Source of the DNA: Arenicola marina
Taxonomy: Eukaryota; Annelida; Polychaeta; Arenicolidae
Direction: 5' to 3'
Length of the DNA stretch: 64,000 nt
Assembly: GCA_964019135.1 (NCBI GenBank)
Contig: OZ025253.1
Location: forward strand, 37,994,548 to 38,058,547
Shown: positions 46,547 to 58,409 of the stretch, one piece after another
Position numbering within the stretch: position 1 is the stretch's first letter
Layout of the letters: each line of letters begins with the position of its first letter
The notes under the pieces: generated by a model
Seen by the model: the letters and a program-made list of their open reading frames with translations, nothing else
Databases searched by the model: none
Told to the model about the DNA's origin: nothing
Made by a program: the position numbers and the translations under genes

Positions 46547-48199
46547 GTTTTTTTCGTGCCGAACTTCATTACTTTATGTTGATGAGTTTGGCCGCTGTTC
46601 ATAATAATAACCATCGATAATGTAGCGTAACGTATCGTAAAGTAACGATATTGGTTACGCACAAAGAGCATCCATAGATCGCTGTGTTGGTGGTCACAAC
46701 CCGAACATGAAGTCGAATTATTAAATGTTTGCACTTTCTTAATTAGGAAAATCTCGAACGTGTTCGCTTCCCGTCAACCTTGTGGACAGAGTGAACATTC
46801 CCAAAATACTTGTGAGAGCGTGGAGGTGGTATCCTCCAACAGTAAGTAGAGGGGGGGGGGGTCGTGGCATGGGACACCTGCATGCTCTAAGCAGTGGGGG
46901 CCAAAACCCCTAGCGACACACTCAGATCCGCCGGTGCAAAATTTACCTGTTATTTTGTTGACCCAATAAGCGGAGCGCTCACTGTACTATGGCATAAGTT
47001 GTCTTAAATCACCGTCGTGGTTGCTGCATGTGGGCAAGTCGTACAAGTCTTCCAAGCGGCAGTGTTACCGTATGCTGTTTACTACTTTGAATACAGGGGG
47101 TGGTTGACACGAATAAATACCGCTCGTCGAAAAACTAAACTTGCAGAGGAGAGTATCTATGATGCATCATCACCGTCAGTTTTTACCACATTTATCACTT
47201 AAAACACAGTGTGGCATACCGCGACATCGGAGGAAGCTAACATCCCTACGAGAAGGACAATAGTTACTCTCCGTTATTTATCTACGCACTGGGCATTCAC
47301 ATCTTGCGTTTTTGCGACACGGAGTAATATTGGGTTTGTTCAACATGACCAATCTAACCTCATATAGATTTACCTCTAAAGGAAAGAAATAGTCGAGCGA
47401 GTAAAACGTGTGAAAATGAAAAGCTAGCACCTTAATGCCTAAGCATGACTCATACCCTTCTGTTATGCATTTTGGGGAAGAGCGTTTCCTCTCGTTGTCA
47501 TTGACATAAAGAAAGCACAGCACGTGAAGGAGGGTAAAACATATTATAGAGGAGACTTTGCCAGTAAAATTCGATCGTTTCAAGACGGTAGAATATGTAG
47601 ATGTCTGAAGTGTCGAATGTTGTTTGGAGTGGCATTTCAATGGAAACAAAGTACAATGGTAAACAGCGGGACCTCAACGCACGGGCCGCGTCGTCTGGGG
47701 CGCCCTGAACCGTGGCCGACTGAATATAAGGCCTCGTCAGGGTCTAGAAGCTTCGCACCAGACGAAGGCCTCACGTGATTCATGACTGGCAGTGACGACT
47801 AGTCGGCCGGCTCCTTGGCCTCTTTAATGCGGGGCACCTGCGTGGGCCACTTACCAAAAGGACGCCTTCGTGACTGATGTCATTACACGCAGATAGCTCC
47901 CACTCAATTCGTCATAATCTTATCGACGGATCTCACAACAACAATCGCATTCCAGGTCGCATAACAAAGAGGCAAAAAAGATATTATATATAGGGCAAGT
48001 GAACCGGCGGGGGGTGGGGGGGTAAACTAATGACTTTGGGAATGGGGCTGAAATGGTCATATTTATGTCACTAAAGCTATGCATATCGAGAAGTAGGACA
48101 CGAAACTTCTAACGCGCCTTCACATTAGTATCATCTTCACGCCCTCGGGGCTATGCAAATTGGTAGCCTCCAGTACGCCTTGCCATAGTTACCTTTTCG

Positions 48200-48765
48200 C
48201 TTGCGGGCTCTCTAAACAACGTTTCACGTTGCCTGAGCAAGGTTATCGCGTTACCTGAGCGATGTTATCGCGTTGGCCCAAAAAAAAAAGGTTCGCGAAA
48301 TGTCATCGCGTTGTCCGAGAAAGGTTATCGAGTTGTCCGCGAAAAGTCATCGCGTTGTCCGAGAAAAGTTATCGAGTTGTAAGCGAAAGGTCATCGCGAT
48401 GTCCTAGAAAGGTCATCACGTTGTCCTAGAAGGGTTATCACGTTGTCCGAGAAAGCATATCGCTTTGTTCGAGAAAGCATATCGCTTTGTTCGAGAAACA
48501 TTATTGCGTTGTCCAAGAAAGGTTATCGATTTGTCCAAGAAAGGTTATCGAGTTGTCCAAGAAAGGTTATCGAGTTATCCGAGAAAGGTTATCGAGTTGT
48601 CTGAGAAAGGTCATTGCGTCGTCTGAGAAAGGTTATCGCGTTGTCGAGAGAGGTCATCGCGTTGGCCCAGAAAGGTTATCGCGTTGTCCGAGAAAGGTTA
48701 TCATGTTGTCCGAAAAAGGTTATTGCGTTGTTCGAGAAAGATTATCGTTTTGTCCGAGGACATTA
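48200..48765 (+). repeat. 22-bp degenerate minisatellite
   Basis: About 24 imperfect copies of a unit like GGTTATCGCGTTGTCCGAGA plus AA, with many substitutions and indels. Older and less homogenised than the other arrays. Confidence 0.88.
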
Positions 48766-50670
48766 CAGACCCATATAACATTCGCGGTCTTGTTAAGCTT
48801 ATTAACCTAGACATGGACTTCATGTAACTTGTACGTGATTTCTTTCTCCGAGAGCGAAGTTATTTGTACCCGACACAAGCATTTTCTAAATGCTTTGTTT
48901 GAATTCACGATGTTATGGAGCATTAATTATTGTTGAATCATCTGAAGGTGGCACAATATATATAAATAATAAAAAAACATTTTTTTTTAAGAATTTGACA
49001 ATTCCAACAAATTTTGACTGTAATTTATAGCACGTCCAGGAGAAAAACATCCCTAAAATACACGTATGAAAGATATAAATGACATCATCTATGAATTATG
49101 CGATCAAATTATTAAATGACGTAACAATTTCTAGCATGGAGCGGAGCTAATATCAGACTAGGTGACTGAGGGTAGGGTGAAAGATTTTTAATTAGCCCTG
49201 TAAATGACATTGCTTTTTGTTATGCAATTTACAAAGAGAAAAACACACATACACATTGTTAATAGGAATCCCGTCGCCAGCTTTTGTTAGAAGTGATTTC
49301 TTTTCTATTACTTCCATTGTGTATTCTATGACAAACGATCGATCAACGCTGGCCGAGGAGCGATCACAGCAGACGACGCTTGCAGACGAGACTTGCAGTG
49401 AATGCCGGGGTCTGAATTCACGGCTGCCATGCGATTTCACGCCCGCCTCACTCACCATAGGACCCAAGGGCAATGGGTAAAACATGCAGGTCACGAGGTC
49501 ATGTGCTGCCGTTATTCAGCGCATAATAAAGAAATATCCGCAGGAATGACGCACCAATGGAAGCACTTGGCGAGACGGCACAGCGGCCCGTGGTTGAATT
49601 CATCATTCTGAGAGATGCAATGGCGGCTAATTGTGGCTTGGTAGGCAAATTCTTTGCAGCAATGGTGCGGCGGGGGGTTCTCCCGTTATTATTATCATTA
49701 CGAGGGGGGGGGGGGGGGGAGGGGGGAGTTACACCATGTTCTTCCTCCCAAAACAAGGTTGCTCTAATGTCTAATTTCTAATCAACTTTAACCCGCGATA
49801 GGGTTAGTTATGAATTAGTTAACATTTTGTCTAAATGACATTTCAGATTAATGGTAATACACTAGGACATAGCAATCCCCCCTCCCCCCCCCCAACGATG
49901 GCCAATGGTGACGTGTTGGTTTCTGTTTGTTTCTACCACAGTAGACCACAGATATCATTTGTTCTTAATATTCCTACTCTAACAAACATTGTCTATGTCT
50001 GGTAGACCAAACAACTACAGCAACAGAAGCATACATTACATTACATGAACGTTTCGGATTTTTCTTCATCTTGTATGCACATGCATATGGGAAACCCGAA
50101 AACACTTAAACTTGGTTTTCATGTGTCAATGTGTGCTCGACATTGAATGCTTGGTCTCTGCCTCTCCGTAGCTCACGTTCTACTCACGCCAAACAAACGC
50201 GAGTCGGTGGACTATAAGTTAGCCTTCCACTTGATATTGTCACATTTCTGGTAGAGACATATTAAACGAGGGTAGTTTAGAGACAAACAGGATGAAAAAC
50301 AGCGACCCTGTCTAGTCAGTGTCTGCTATGGACCGCAGCTCCACAAGGGCTTTCATGGGTTTAATAGCACAAATCTTCCACTATTGTAGAGGACGCGCAA
50401 TCCGTCCCCACCTCGCCCCCGTCCCAGCCTCCGCCGGGGCCCCCGCCCCAGCCTCCGCTCCTTCCCACACCACTCATATCCCCAGACACTCATACCAAGT
50501 TGAACCCATGCCTGGATTGTCACGTGGGACTAATTTCCCACACACACCCAATCCCTCCCCCCACTTAACCCCCCCCCCCCTCCCTGCACACCCCTTTGGC
50601 TGTCAGAATCCAGTCAAACATAAGCAAAACCTGTAGAATTGTTCAGGCAGGAACCCTTCGGCCGACTGGG

Positions 50671-51048
<378 letters not shown>

Positions 51049-51721
51049 CGCCCTTATGGCCAGACGCCGGCACCCAAAGTATCGAAGCGCCGTTCTCGCG
51101 AGATTTAACCAAACCACGTCTCGTCGCGTCACCGAGCGGGTCGCGGTGGGCCAACTTCCAGCTAGCGGCGGGGGGGGGGGGGGGGCGGGGAGGCGAGAGA
51201 GGGGGGGGGCCTGATAAAAAACATATATATATATATTATATATGTGTTTGTCTGTAGTAATATCGTCGGAACTACCCACAAAACTTAAAGAGACGATAGC
51301 ATTACGTGCATTTGCGCCTGTCACGGTTCGAATAGCGCGGCATGGCGTGGCCTTCATCAGCGTCCATTATATGTAGAGGCCCTAGTTTACGCTTACAAAA
51401 TTACACGTTCCATGTGAACATGGGTTAATAACGCCTAACACCAACTGAATTATTGACGGCATACATGTCATGTCATATTGGGGCTGATAGGCGAAAGAAG
51501 TCAGATCAAACCTTGTCAGACCCCATGTATTCAGCTCAAGACCCTATGAACCCATACATACATTCTTATATATACATACATATATGCATGAGCTAATTGC
51601 ATATATATATGTATTATATATATATACCCACCACCAACATGTATTTATATATATATATAAATGCATAGAATGCTAAGTAAAATGTAAATAAAAGACAGCA
51701 AATTGACCTGTTTCTGAAATA

Positions 51722-54060
51722 TATGGTGCCAGGGCATTATCACCCGCCTGTAGACCCTCCACCCAGACCCCCACCTTAGACCCTCCACAACACCAGCACA
51801 CTGACCCCCACCTTAGACCCTCCACAACACCAGCACACTGACCCCCACCTTAGACCCTCCACAACACCAGCACACTGACCCCCACCTTAGACCCTCCACA
51901 ACACCAGCACACTGACCCCCACCTTAGACCCTCCACAACACCAGCACACTGACCCCCACCTTAGACCCTCCACAACACCAGCACACTGACCCCCAACTTA
52001 GACCCTCCACAACACCAGCACACTGACCCCCACCTTAGACCCTCCACAGCACCAACACATTGACCCCCACCTTAGACCCTCCACAACACCAGCACACTGA
52101 CCCTCACCTTAGACCCTCCACAACACCAGCACACTGACCCCCACCTTAGACCCTCCACAGCACCAACACATTGACCCCCACCTTAGACCCTCCACAACAC
52201 CAGCACACTGACCCCCACCTTAGACCCTCCACAGCACCAACACATTGACCCCCACCTTAGATCCTCCACATCGCCCACATACTGACCCCGACATTAGACC
52301 CTCCACAACACCCACACGCTGACCCCCACCTTAGACCCTCCACAGCACCAACACATTGACCCCACCTTAGATCCTCCACATCACCCACATACTGACCCCC
52401 ACCTTAGACCCTCCACATCACCCACACACTGACCCCCACCTTAGACCCTCCACAGCACCCACACACTAAACCCTCCACATCGCCCACACACTGACCCCCA
52501 CATTAGACCCTCCACATCGCCCACACGCTGACCCCCACATTAGACCCTCCACATCGCCCACACGCTGACCCCCACATTAGATCCTCCACATCGCCCACAC
52601 GCTGACCCCCACATTAGACCCTCCACATCGCCCACACGCTGACCCCCACATTAGATCCTCCACATCGCCCACACGCTGACCCCCACATTAGACCCTCCAC
52701 CCAGACCCCCACCTTAGACCCTCCACAGCACCCACACACTAGACCCTCCACATCGCCCACACACTGACCCCCACATTAGACCCTCCACATCGCCCACACA
52801 ATGACCCCTACATTAGATCCTCCACATCGCCCACACGCTGACCCCCACATTAGATCCTCCACATCGCCCACACGCTGACCCCCACATTAGACCCTCCACA
52901 TCGCCCACACGCTGACCCCCACATTAGATCCTCCACATCGCCCACACGCTGACCCCCACATTAGATCCTCCATATCGCCCACACATTGACCCCCACATTA
53001 GACCCTCCACATCGCCCACACGCTGACCCCCACCTTAGAGCCTCCACAGTACCAACACACTGACCCCCACCTTAGACCCTCCACATCAGCCACACACTGA
53101 ACTCCATCTTAGACCCTTCAAAGCACCCACACACTGACCCCCACCTAAGACCCTTCAAAGTACCCACACACTGACCCCCACCTAACACTCAACAACACTC
53201 ACACACTAACCCCCACCTTAGACCCTCCACAGCACTGACACACTGACCCTCACCTTAGACCCTCCACAACACCAAAACACTGACCCCCACCTTAGACCCT
53301 CCACCCAGACCCCCACCTTAGACCCTCCACAGCGCCCACACACTAGACCCTTCACATCGCCCACACACAGACCCCCACATTAGACCTTCCACATCGCCCA
53401 CACACTGACCCCCACCTTAGACTCCTTATATAGCACCCACACACTGACACCACCTTAGACCCTCCACAGCACCCACACACTGACCCCCACCTTAGACCCT
53501 CCACAGCACCGACACACTGACCCCCACCTTAGACTCCTTATATAGCACCCACACACTGACACCACCTTAGACCCTCCACAGCACCCACACACTGACCCCC
53601 ACCTTAGACCCTCCACAGCACCCACACACTGACCCCCACCTTAGACCCTCCACACCACCCACACACTGACCCCTACCTTAGACCCTCCACAGCCCCCACA
53701 CACTGACCCCCACCTTAGACCCTCCACATCACCCACACACTGACCCCCACCTTAGACCCTCCACAGCACCCACACACTGACCCCCACCTTAGACCCTCCA
53801 CAGCACCCACACACTGACCCCCACCTTAGACCCTCCACAGCACCCACACACTGACCCCCACCTTAGACCCTCTACAGCACCCACACACTGACCCCCACCT
53901 TAGACCCTCTACAGCACCCACACACTGACCCCCACCTTAGACCCTCTACAGCACCCACACATGACCCCACCTTAGACCCTTCACAGCACCCATACACTGA
54001 CCCCCACCTTAGATCCTCCACCGCACCCACACACTGACCCCACCTTACCCGCCAGAAGAC
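51722..54060 (-). repeat. 37-bp minisatellite at the 5' end of the SLC25A34-like intron
   Basis: About 63 copies of a 37-base unit; on the plus strand ACCCTCCACAACACCAGCAC followed by ACTGACCCCCACCTTAG. In the transcribed direction the unit contains GTGGGTGCTGTGGAGGGTC. The intron itself begins GTGGGTGGTGTAGGGTC at 54,174. The array therefore looks derived from the donor side of this intron, with about 110 bases of intermediate, degenerate copies between the array and the splice site. Sub-families (GCACCCACACACTG, TCGCCCACACGCTG) are clustered along it. Confidence 0.93.
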
Positions 54061-54174
54061 CTTCCCTACATCACCAACCCACAGGCCTACACCTTACCCA
54101 CCCTCATACCTTCCCGACACCACTCACCCACGGGCATACCCCCCACACCACTGACGTGACCCTACACCACCCAC

Positions 54175-54219
54175 CTGCAGCCCCTCCACGTATTGTTTGC
54201 TGCTGGAGAAGGTGGAGAG
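54175..54219 (-). CDS. SLC25A34: SLC25A34-like penultimate exon, 3' part (after the TIR insertion)
   Basis: Forty-five bases coding LSTFSSSKQYVEGLQ, ending at donor CTGCAG|GTGGGT. Human SLC25A34 and SLC25A35 continue without a gap from AAQL or TQLCTFSS into the same segment, and the length to the next motif (FPxxSW) is identical. The segment is split from the rest of its exon by the 1,250-bp element at 54,223-55,472. Within it, CTCTCCACCTTCTCCAG is a strong acceptor-like tract. Confidence 0.85.
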
Positions 54220-54222
54220 CTG

Positions 54223-55472
54223 GGCCCGTAAGTTCGAAACCGCTAGGGCAAAAAATCTTGCCCTAGAATAATAATAATAATAATAATAATAATGTTTATT
54301 GTCCGAAGATCAAGGGTATACATCGCAGGTAAACAAACATATAGTACATTGACAATAGCAGAAGCCGAAGCTAATATGCTAACATAAAGTACAACTAGAT
54401 CTATACAGATAGAAAAAAAAAAAAAAATACAAAAAAATAACGTGAAAGGGCCACAGTAGTAGGCTGTTTACCTCAACGAATTAGTGTGAAAACAGGTATC
54501 GCATTATTGGATATAAATATAAAGTTTCGACTAGTTTAGTACTAAGGACGACATAATTGTTCTCTTGAATGAGTGAAGGGAGGAGTTAAATTCTATTTTA
54601 CTATACCATTTATTAAATAAAGTAATAGACGAATATCTTATAGATTTGCGAAAATGATCAGTTCTAGCCTTTGGAATATGTAGTAGCTTGGCTCCTCTAG
54701 TATTATGACTGTGGATGCTAGACCTCGTAACAAATAAAGATTGGATAGGTTCAGGTAATATGCCCTGGCATTGCTTAAACATTAATAAAACAACACTATA
54801 TTCATACAATTTCGTCAAAGGTAAAATATTAATTTCTTTAAACAGACTTTCCGTGTGAGAATACTTGTTAACACCTGTAATTATACGAACAGCCCTTTTC
54901 TGCAAAATAAACAATGGATGTAAATAGGACTGGTAGGCCGCCCCCCAAACTTCTTGAGCGTACGAAAGATATGGATACACAAATGAAAAATAAAGGCTAC
55001 GCAATATATCTTTGGTAAACACCTTCCTAGCCCGAGTAATTACCCCTAAACCCCTTGCAATCTTGCCTTTAATGTATTGTAGGTGTTCTTTCCAGAGCAG
55101 GCTACTATCGAGTTGAACCCCTAAAAATGTTATGCATGAGACCTGCTCAATAGCATGACCCGAAATTTGTACTTTGGATAAAATGGATATTTTTTTTACG
55201 TGGGGATTTAAAGATCATAAATTTGGTTTTGCTAAGGTTAAACGTTAATTTATTAACCTGGAGCCAATGCTTAATTTTGTCCAACTCTAAGTTTACCGTT
55301 TGGATCATTTTTTCAATATCATTTCCCGTAGTAAAAAAATTTGAATCGTCTGCAAATAGTATGCTAAACAGTTTGCTACTCAGAGATGCTAAGTCATTTA
55401 TGTAAACGAGAATAGGACATTAGCATGGAGCGAGGCGAAATATTTGCCCCCCGCCTTTCGAACTTACGGGCC
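54223..55472. mobile_element. 1,250-bp TIR element inserted in a coding exon, with splice donor in its terminal repeat
   Basis: Inverted ends GGCCCGTAAGTTCGAAA (17 bp, perfect) lie at 54,223-54,239 and 55,456-55,472, with CAG on both sides (54,220-54,222 and 55,473-55,475) as a likely 3-bp target duplication; other assignments of one to five bases are possible. Inside each end is a hairpin built on GGGCAAR and its complement, such as CTAGGGCAA..TTGCCCTAG near 54,243-54,266. A 5'-truncated LINE fills the middle. On the gene strand the end supplies CC|GTAAGT, a consensus donor. No transposase was found, so it is non-autonomous. Removing the element restores a continuous carrier exon. Confidence 0.85.
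54268..55420 (-). mobile_element. 5'-truncated LINE (CR1/Jockey-like reverse transcriptase) inside the TIR element
   Basis: On the minus strand the sequence opens with VYINDLASLS and FADDSNFF, the catalytic FADD motif of the polymerase. It continues with HWLQVNKLTFNLSKTKF and, from 55,022, a C-terminal segment (SFVYPYLSYAQEVWG, LQKRAVRIITG). It ends with GGACAATAAAC and ATT repeats (54,268-54,295). This layout fits CR1-type or Jockey-type elements. The two coding parts are in different frames with stops between them, so the copy is dead. The 5' end is lost within the polymerase domain. Confidence 0.85.
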
Positions 55473-55637
55473 CTGGGCGGCCCAGCCGACCATGACCCTG
55501 GGGACGGCCCCGGAGACGCCCCTGATGAAGACACCCCGCACGCCGTGCTGGCGGTAGATGGCGCGCAGGGCGCTGAAAATGCCTGTGTGGTGGTGCTGGA
55601 AGCCCACCGCTATCTGCTGAGCCGACAGCGATTGCAC
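55473..55637 (-). CDS. SLC25A34: SLC25A34-like penultimate exon, 5' part (before the TIR insertion)
   Basis: After acceptor TTTTACCAG the exon encodes VQSLSAQQIAVGFQHHHTGI, FSALRAIYRQHGVRG and VSGAVPRVMVGWAAQ. This is the end of carrier repeat two; human SLC25A34 has APRVMVGSAAQLATF and SLC25A35 has EIAVGHQYKHQGMFQAL (from memory). At AAQ the inserted element begins. If unspliced, the frame stops two codons later (GP then TAA, from the GTAAGT). With 54,175-54,219 it makes a 210-base ancestral exon. Exons for the N-terminal half were not found up to 64,000, so the preceding intron exceeds 8.3 kb or leaves the window. Confidence 0.92.
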
Positions 55638-55639
55638 CT

Positions 55640-56530
55640 GGTAAAACACGTCGAGCAATTCAAGGCGTTGTAACGCAAGGAGTCTGATCGCATACACTGC
55701 AGGATATTTACGCATGGTAAAACATATTAAAACACGTCAACGAACGACGTCAAGGCGCTGTAATATCAACACAAAATGGCATATCGTCCATGTTAAAACC
55801 CCGAAATGAATTATGGTAGTAAATGGTGGTCGTGAGTCATGCTGGTGTGGGGGCCCCATCGCCCTTCCACCCGCTACGTGGCGCCACGCTGGGGACCCTA
55901 AAGCGAACCCCTATCCTTAAGCCATATGCCCTCTGCATAGACCCCCAATATTTAATGTCTGACCCCTCATACCCAATCATTGACCCCTAATCCTCAATCT
56001 CTGACACCTGACTTAACAGGAGTCTGGAGAGTGAAACGGCGATGAGGGACACATCAGAACCGGCGCCCACACAAGGTCCCCACATACGTGAGATATCGGG
56101 AAATAATGTTTCGCTTTAACATGGACGAACGACCAACGGAGTCTATTGAACAAGGCACCCTGTAAAATACGTTGAGAAAGAAACGTCCTTGTATGTCTGT
56201 ACCCTCACCCCTCCCCCTATCCCTGATACTGGCCGTCTTCCCATTGTGCTTCTACCCTCCCCCCCCCCCCTACACCCATTCCTGATACTGGCCGCCCTCC
56301 CATTGTGTTTCTACCCCGAATTCATTCTGAAAGGCGGGGAAATCTACACCTCAGGGGCGGGGGGCGGGGGGGAGGGGGTTGCAAGGCTCAGATAACGTTC
56401 TTTCTCAACAGGGGGGGGGGGGGGGGGTCCGCGCCTCAACTGGCCTAAATTTGGCATTAAAAAACGGCATTCTTTTTCTCAAGGGGGGGGGGAGGCATCC
56501 GAAGCGCCCCCCCCCCTCCTCCTATCTGCA
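55640..56530. other. Intronic stretch, low-complexity tracts
   Basis: A short run of degenerate GACCCC-type repeats (55,940-56,010), a tandem duplication around CCTGATACTGGCC (56,210-56,320) and poly-G or poly-C tracts. No gene was recognised. Confidence 0.5.
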
Positions 56531-56730
56531 TGGCTCCGCCCATGTGACCTATGCGTTTTCAATGTCATTCAATACAACGTGTCACAGCGATACACGTGAC
56601 ACCAAAACCGCACCCAGCGTGCCGGGCGACGCCACCGAGTCGTCTCAGTATAGTGCGGCCCCGAGAACACGAGCAGCCAACCGCCCCTTCCTCCCCGCTG
56701 AACATGTAGGTCAGCTCCCTTATACCCGTA
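56530..56730. repeat. About 190-bp diverged duplicate, copy 1
   Basis: Shares ACCAAAACCGCACCCAGCGT, CGAGCAGCCAACCGCCCCTT and AACATGTAGGTCAGC with 57,110-57,285. Minus-strand reading LTYMFSG.EGAVGCSCS is kept in both, but I recognise no protein. Confidence 0.75.
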
Positions 56731-57109
56731 TAACTTGTTGGCCTGTACATCGGTGTGATATTGTGCCCTTCGAGAACTAATTACGTTTCAGCGACTGTTA
56801 TTGGGGCGCTAAAGGAAGGTACGCGAAATATGGTGACTAGGTTTCAGAAAGGACCACGTAAAGCTGTCAAAACATACTGATGAGTGTTATTTAAGATTCC
56901 AAAACGGGGATCCGTTATTACCACTCCTAATTGTTATAGGAGATTCGCGATTCAGAGGAAGTATTCCCTCAGCCCACATGATTAAGGGATATGCAGACCT
57001 CCTTCCCCCCTTGTGGATCTGAGCGTACACTGTAAAAGTCGGGCAAAGCGACTTTTTGTAGATGCAATGCCTCCACCCCCTCCCCCCTCCCCCACCCCTC
57101 CAACCAACA

Positions 57110-57285
57110 GGCGTCCGCCTATGTGACCTACGCGTCGATACAGGTAACACCAAAACCGCACCCAGCGTGACCGTCCGACCCCACCAAGAGTCGCCTCAGT
57201 ATAGGGTTGCCTGCCCCCAGAGCACGAGCAGCCAACCGCCCCTTCCACCCCGCTAAACATGTAGGTCAGCACTCCCTGCCTACCA
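57110..57285. repeat. About 190-bp diverged duplicate, copy 2
   Basis: Partner of 56,530-56,730, same orientation. It is preceded in both copies by a C-rich tract and CGCC(C or T)ATGTGACCTA. It could be a dispersed repeat or a decayed duplicated exon. Confidence 0.75.
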
Positions 57286-57556
57286 CTCAAACCGCCTGTC
57301 CGCTAGGGCTCCATTATATCTCTGTTGTCGCCTACTTCCTTAATGCAAGTTCAACGTGTGGCGTGTGATGTTAATAAGTAGGACAGAAGAGGGGAGGGGG
57401 CGCAGTTGGTTGGTGTAGGGTTGGCGGTAGCGCACGAGGGGTGAGGTGTGGGGGTTCGTAAAGGAAAGTGCAAATTACGGCATGCAAGTGCGTCTGTCAC
57501 ACATTCACCATCATTATAGTCCGCTTTTCACATTGTTATTTTTAATATTACGACAA

Positions 57557-57623
57557 CAAATACGTCAACTGATATATTTTTGAGAACATATCCTCTATTG
57601 GCTTGAACTTGATGTCGTGACTA
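57557..57623. repeat. Direct duplicate flanking the nested LINE block, left copy
   Basis: CAAATACGTCAACTGATATA and TTGAACTTGATGTC recur in similar form at 60,356-60,414. The LINE block lies between. At roughly 60 bases it is long for a LINE target duplication. Confidence 0.6.
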
Positions 57624-57944
57624 AGCTTCACCCAGAAGGCAGCGAGGCGTACCACTGTACAGAATGTATTACGTAAGCCATATGCTTAGTCATAGTTTTT
57701 AGTAGGTTCGCGACGCATGAGTCAGTTAACGAACAGTGTACGCAGTCACGAGCGATGATGCAATCGCGTGTCCTAGTACTCGTGAATACGGCGGCCCGGA
57801 TATCATAGACCCTTATACAGGAAAAGGAGGCGGGCGAACGTGATGTTTGCGTCGGGGAACTAAAAGACGGGAGATAAGGTGACATTCGGCGCCAGTAAGT
57901 CTGACCCGAAATCGGGACGCGCAAACTAGAGAAAGAGGATGAAA

Positions 57945-58409
57945 ACCTCTTCTCGCCGAATTTAGAAACCTTAGAAGCGCTAAAAACGATACAAAAGATG
58001 GCAAATCACCAGGGACCGACGGTCTACCATATGAATTTTATAAGGTATTTTGGGACGACATAAATGTACTTTTGGTAAACTGCTTTAATGAGGCCTATCG
58101 TCGGGGCTTCATGTGGAATACCCATAGAATGAGTGTAATAACGTTAACCCCAAAAGTGGGAAAAGATACAACTCTCTTGAAACATTGGCTCCCAATATCG
58201 TTACTCAAGACGGATCTCATTGCTAAGTGCGTAGCCGAGAGAATAAAACTAAAACTGCCTAGTCTAATTCATCAGGACCAAACCGGTTCCTTAAAAGGTC
58301 GCTATATTGGAGAAAATATATTTAAAATCCTTAATACGATAGAATTGTTAAGAGAGCGTTGTCGTACTTTAATTTTGGTCTAGCCTTTATACAGTGGATT
58401 GAATTGTTT
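57945..58409 (+). mobile_element. LINE (Tx1/L1-like reverse transcriptase), 5' piece
   Basis: The frame reads DGKSPGTDGLPYEFYKVFWD, ITLTPKVGKD, LPISLLKTD and LPSLIHQDQTGSLKGRYIGE, the early polymerase motifs of Tx1/L1-type elements. It stops at LILV (58,381). A further scrap (AFIQWIELF) shows an internal deletion before the junction. The element resumes at 59,983, so it was split by the minus-strand LINE that follows. Confidence 0.82.

Noticed and set aside
48487-48810. A 107-codon coding region.
   Set aside because: Lies wholly in the 22-bp minisatellite.
56530-57285. The missing upstream exon of the carrier gene.
   Set aside because: The shared reading lacks the second-repeat carrier signature (PxxxxKT) and good splice sites.
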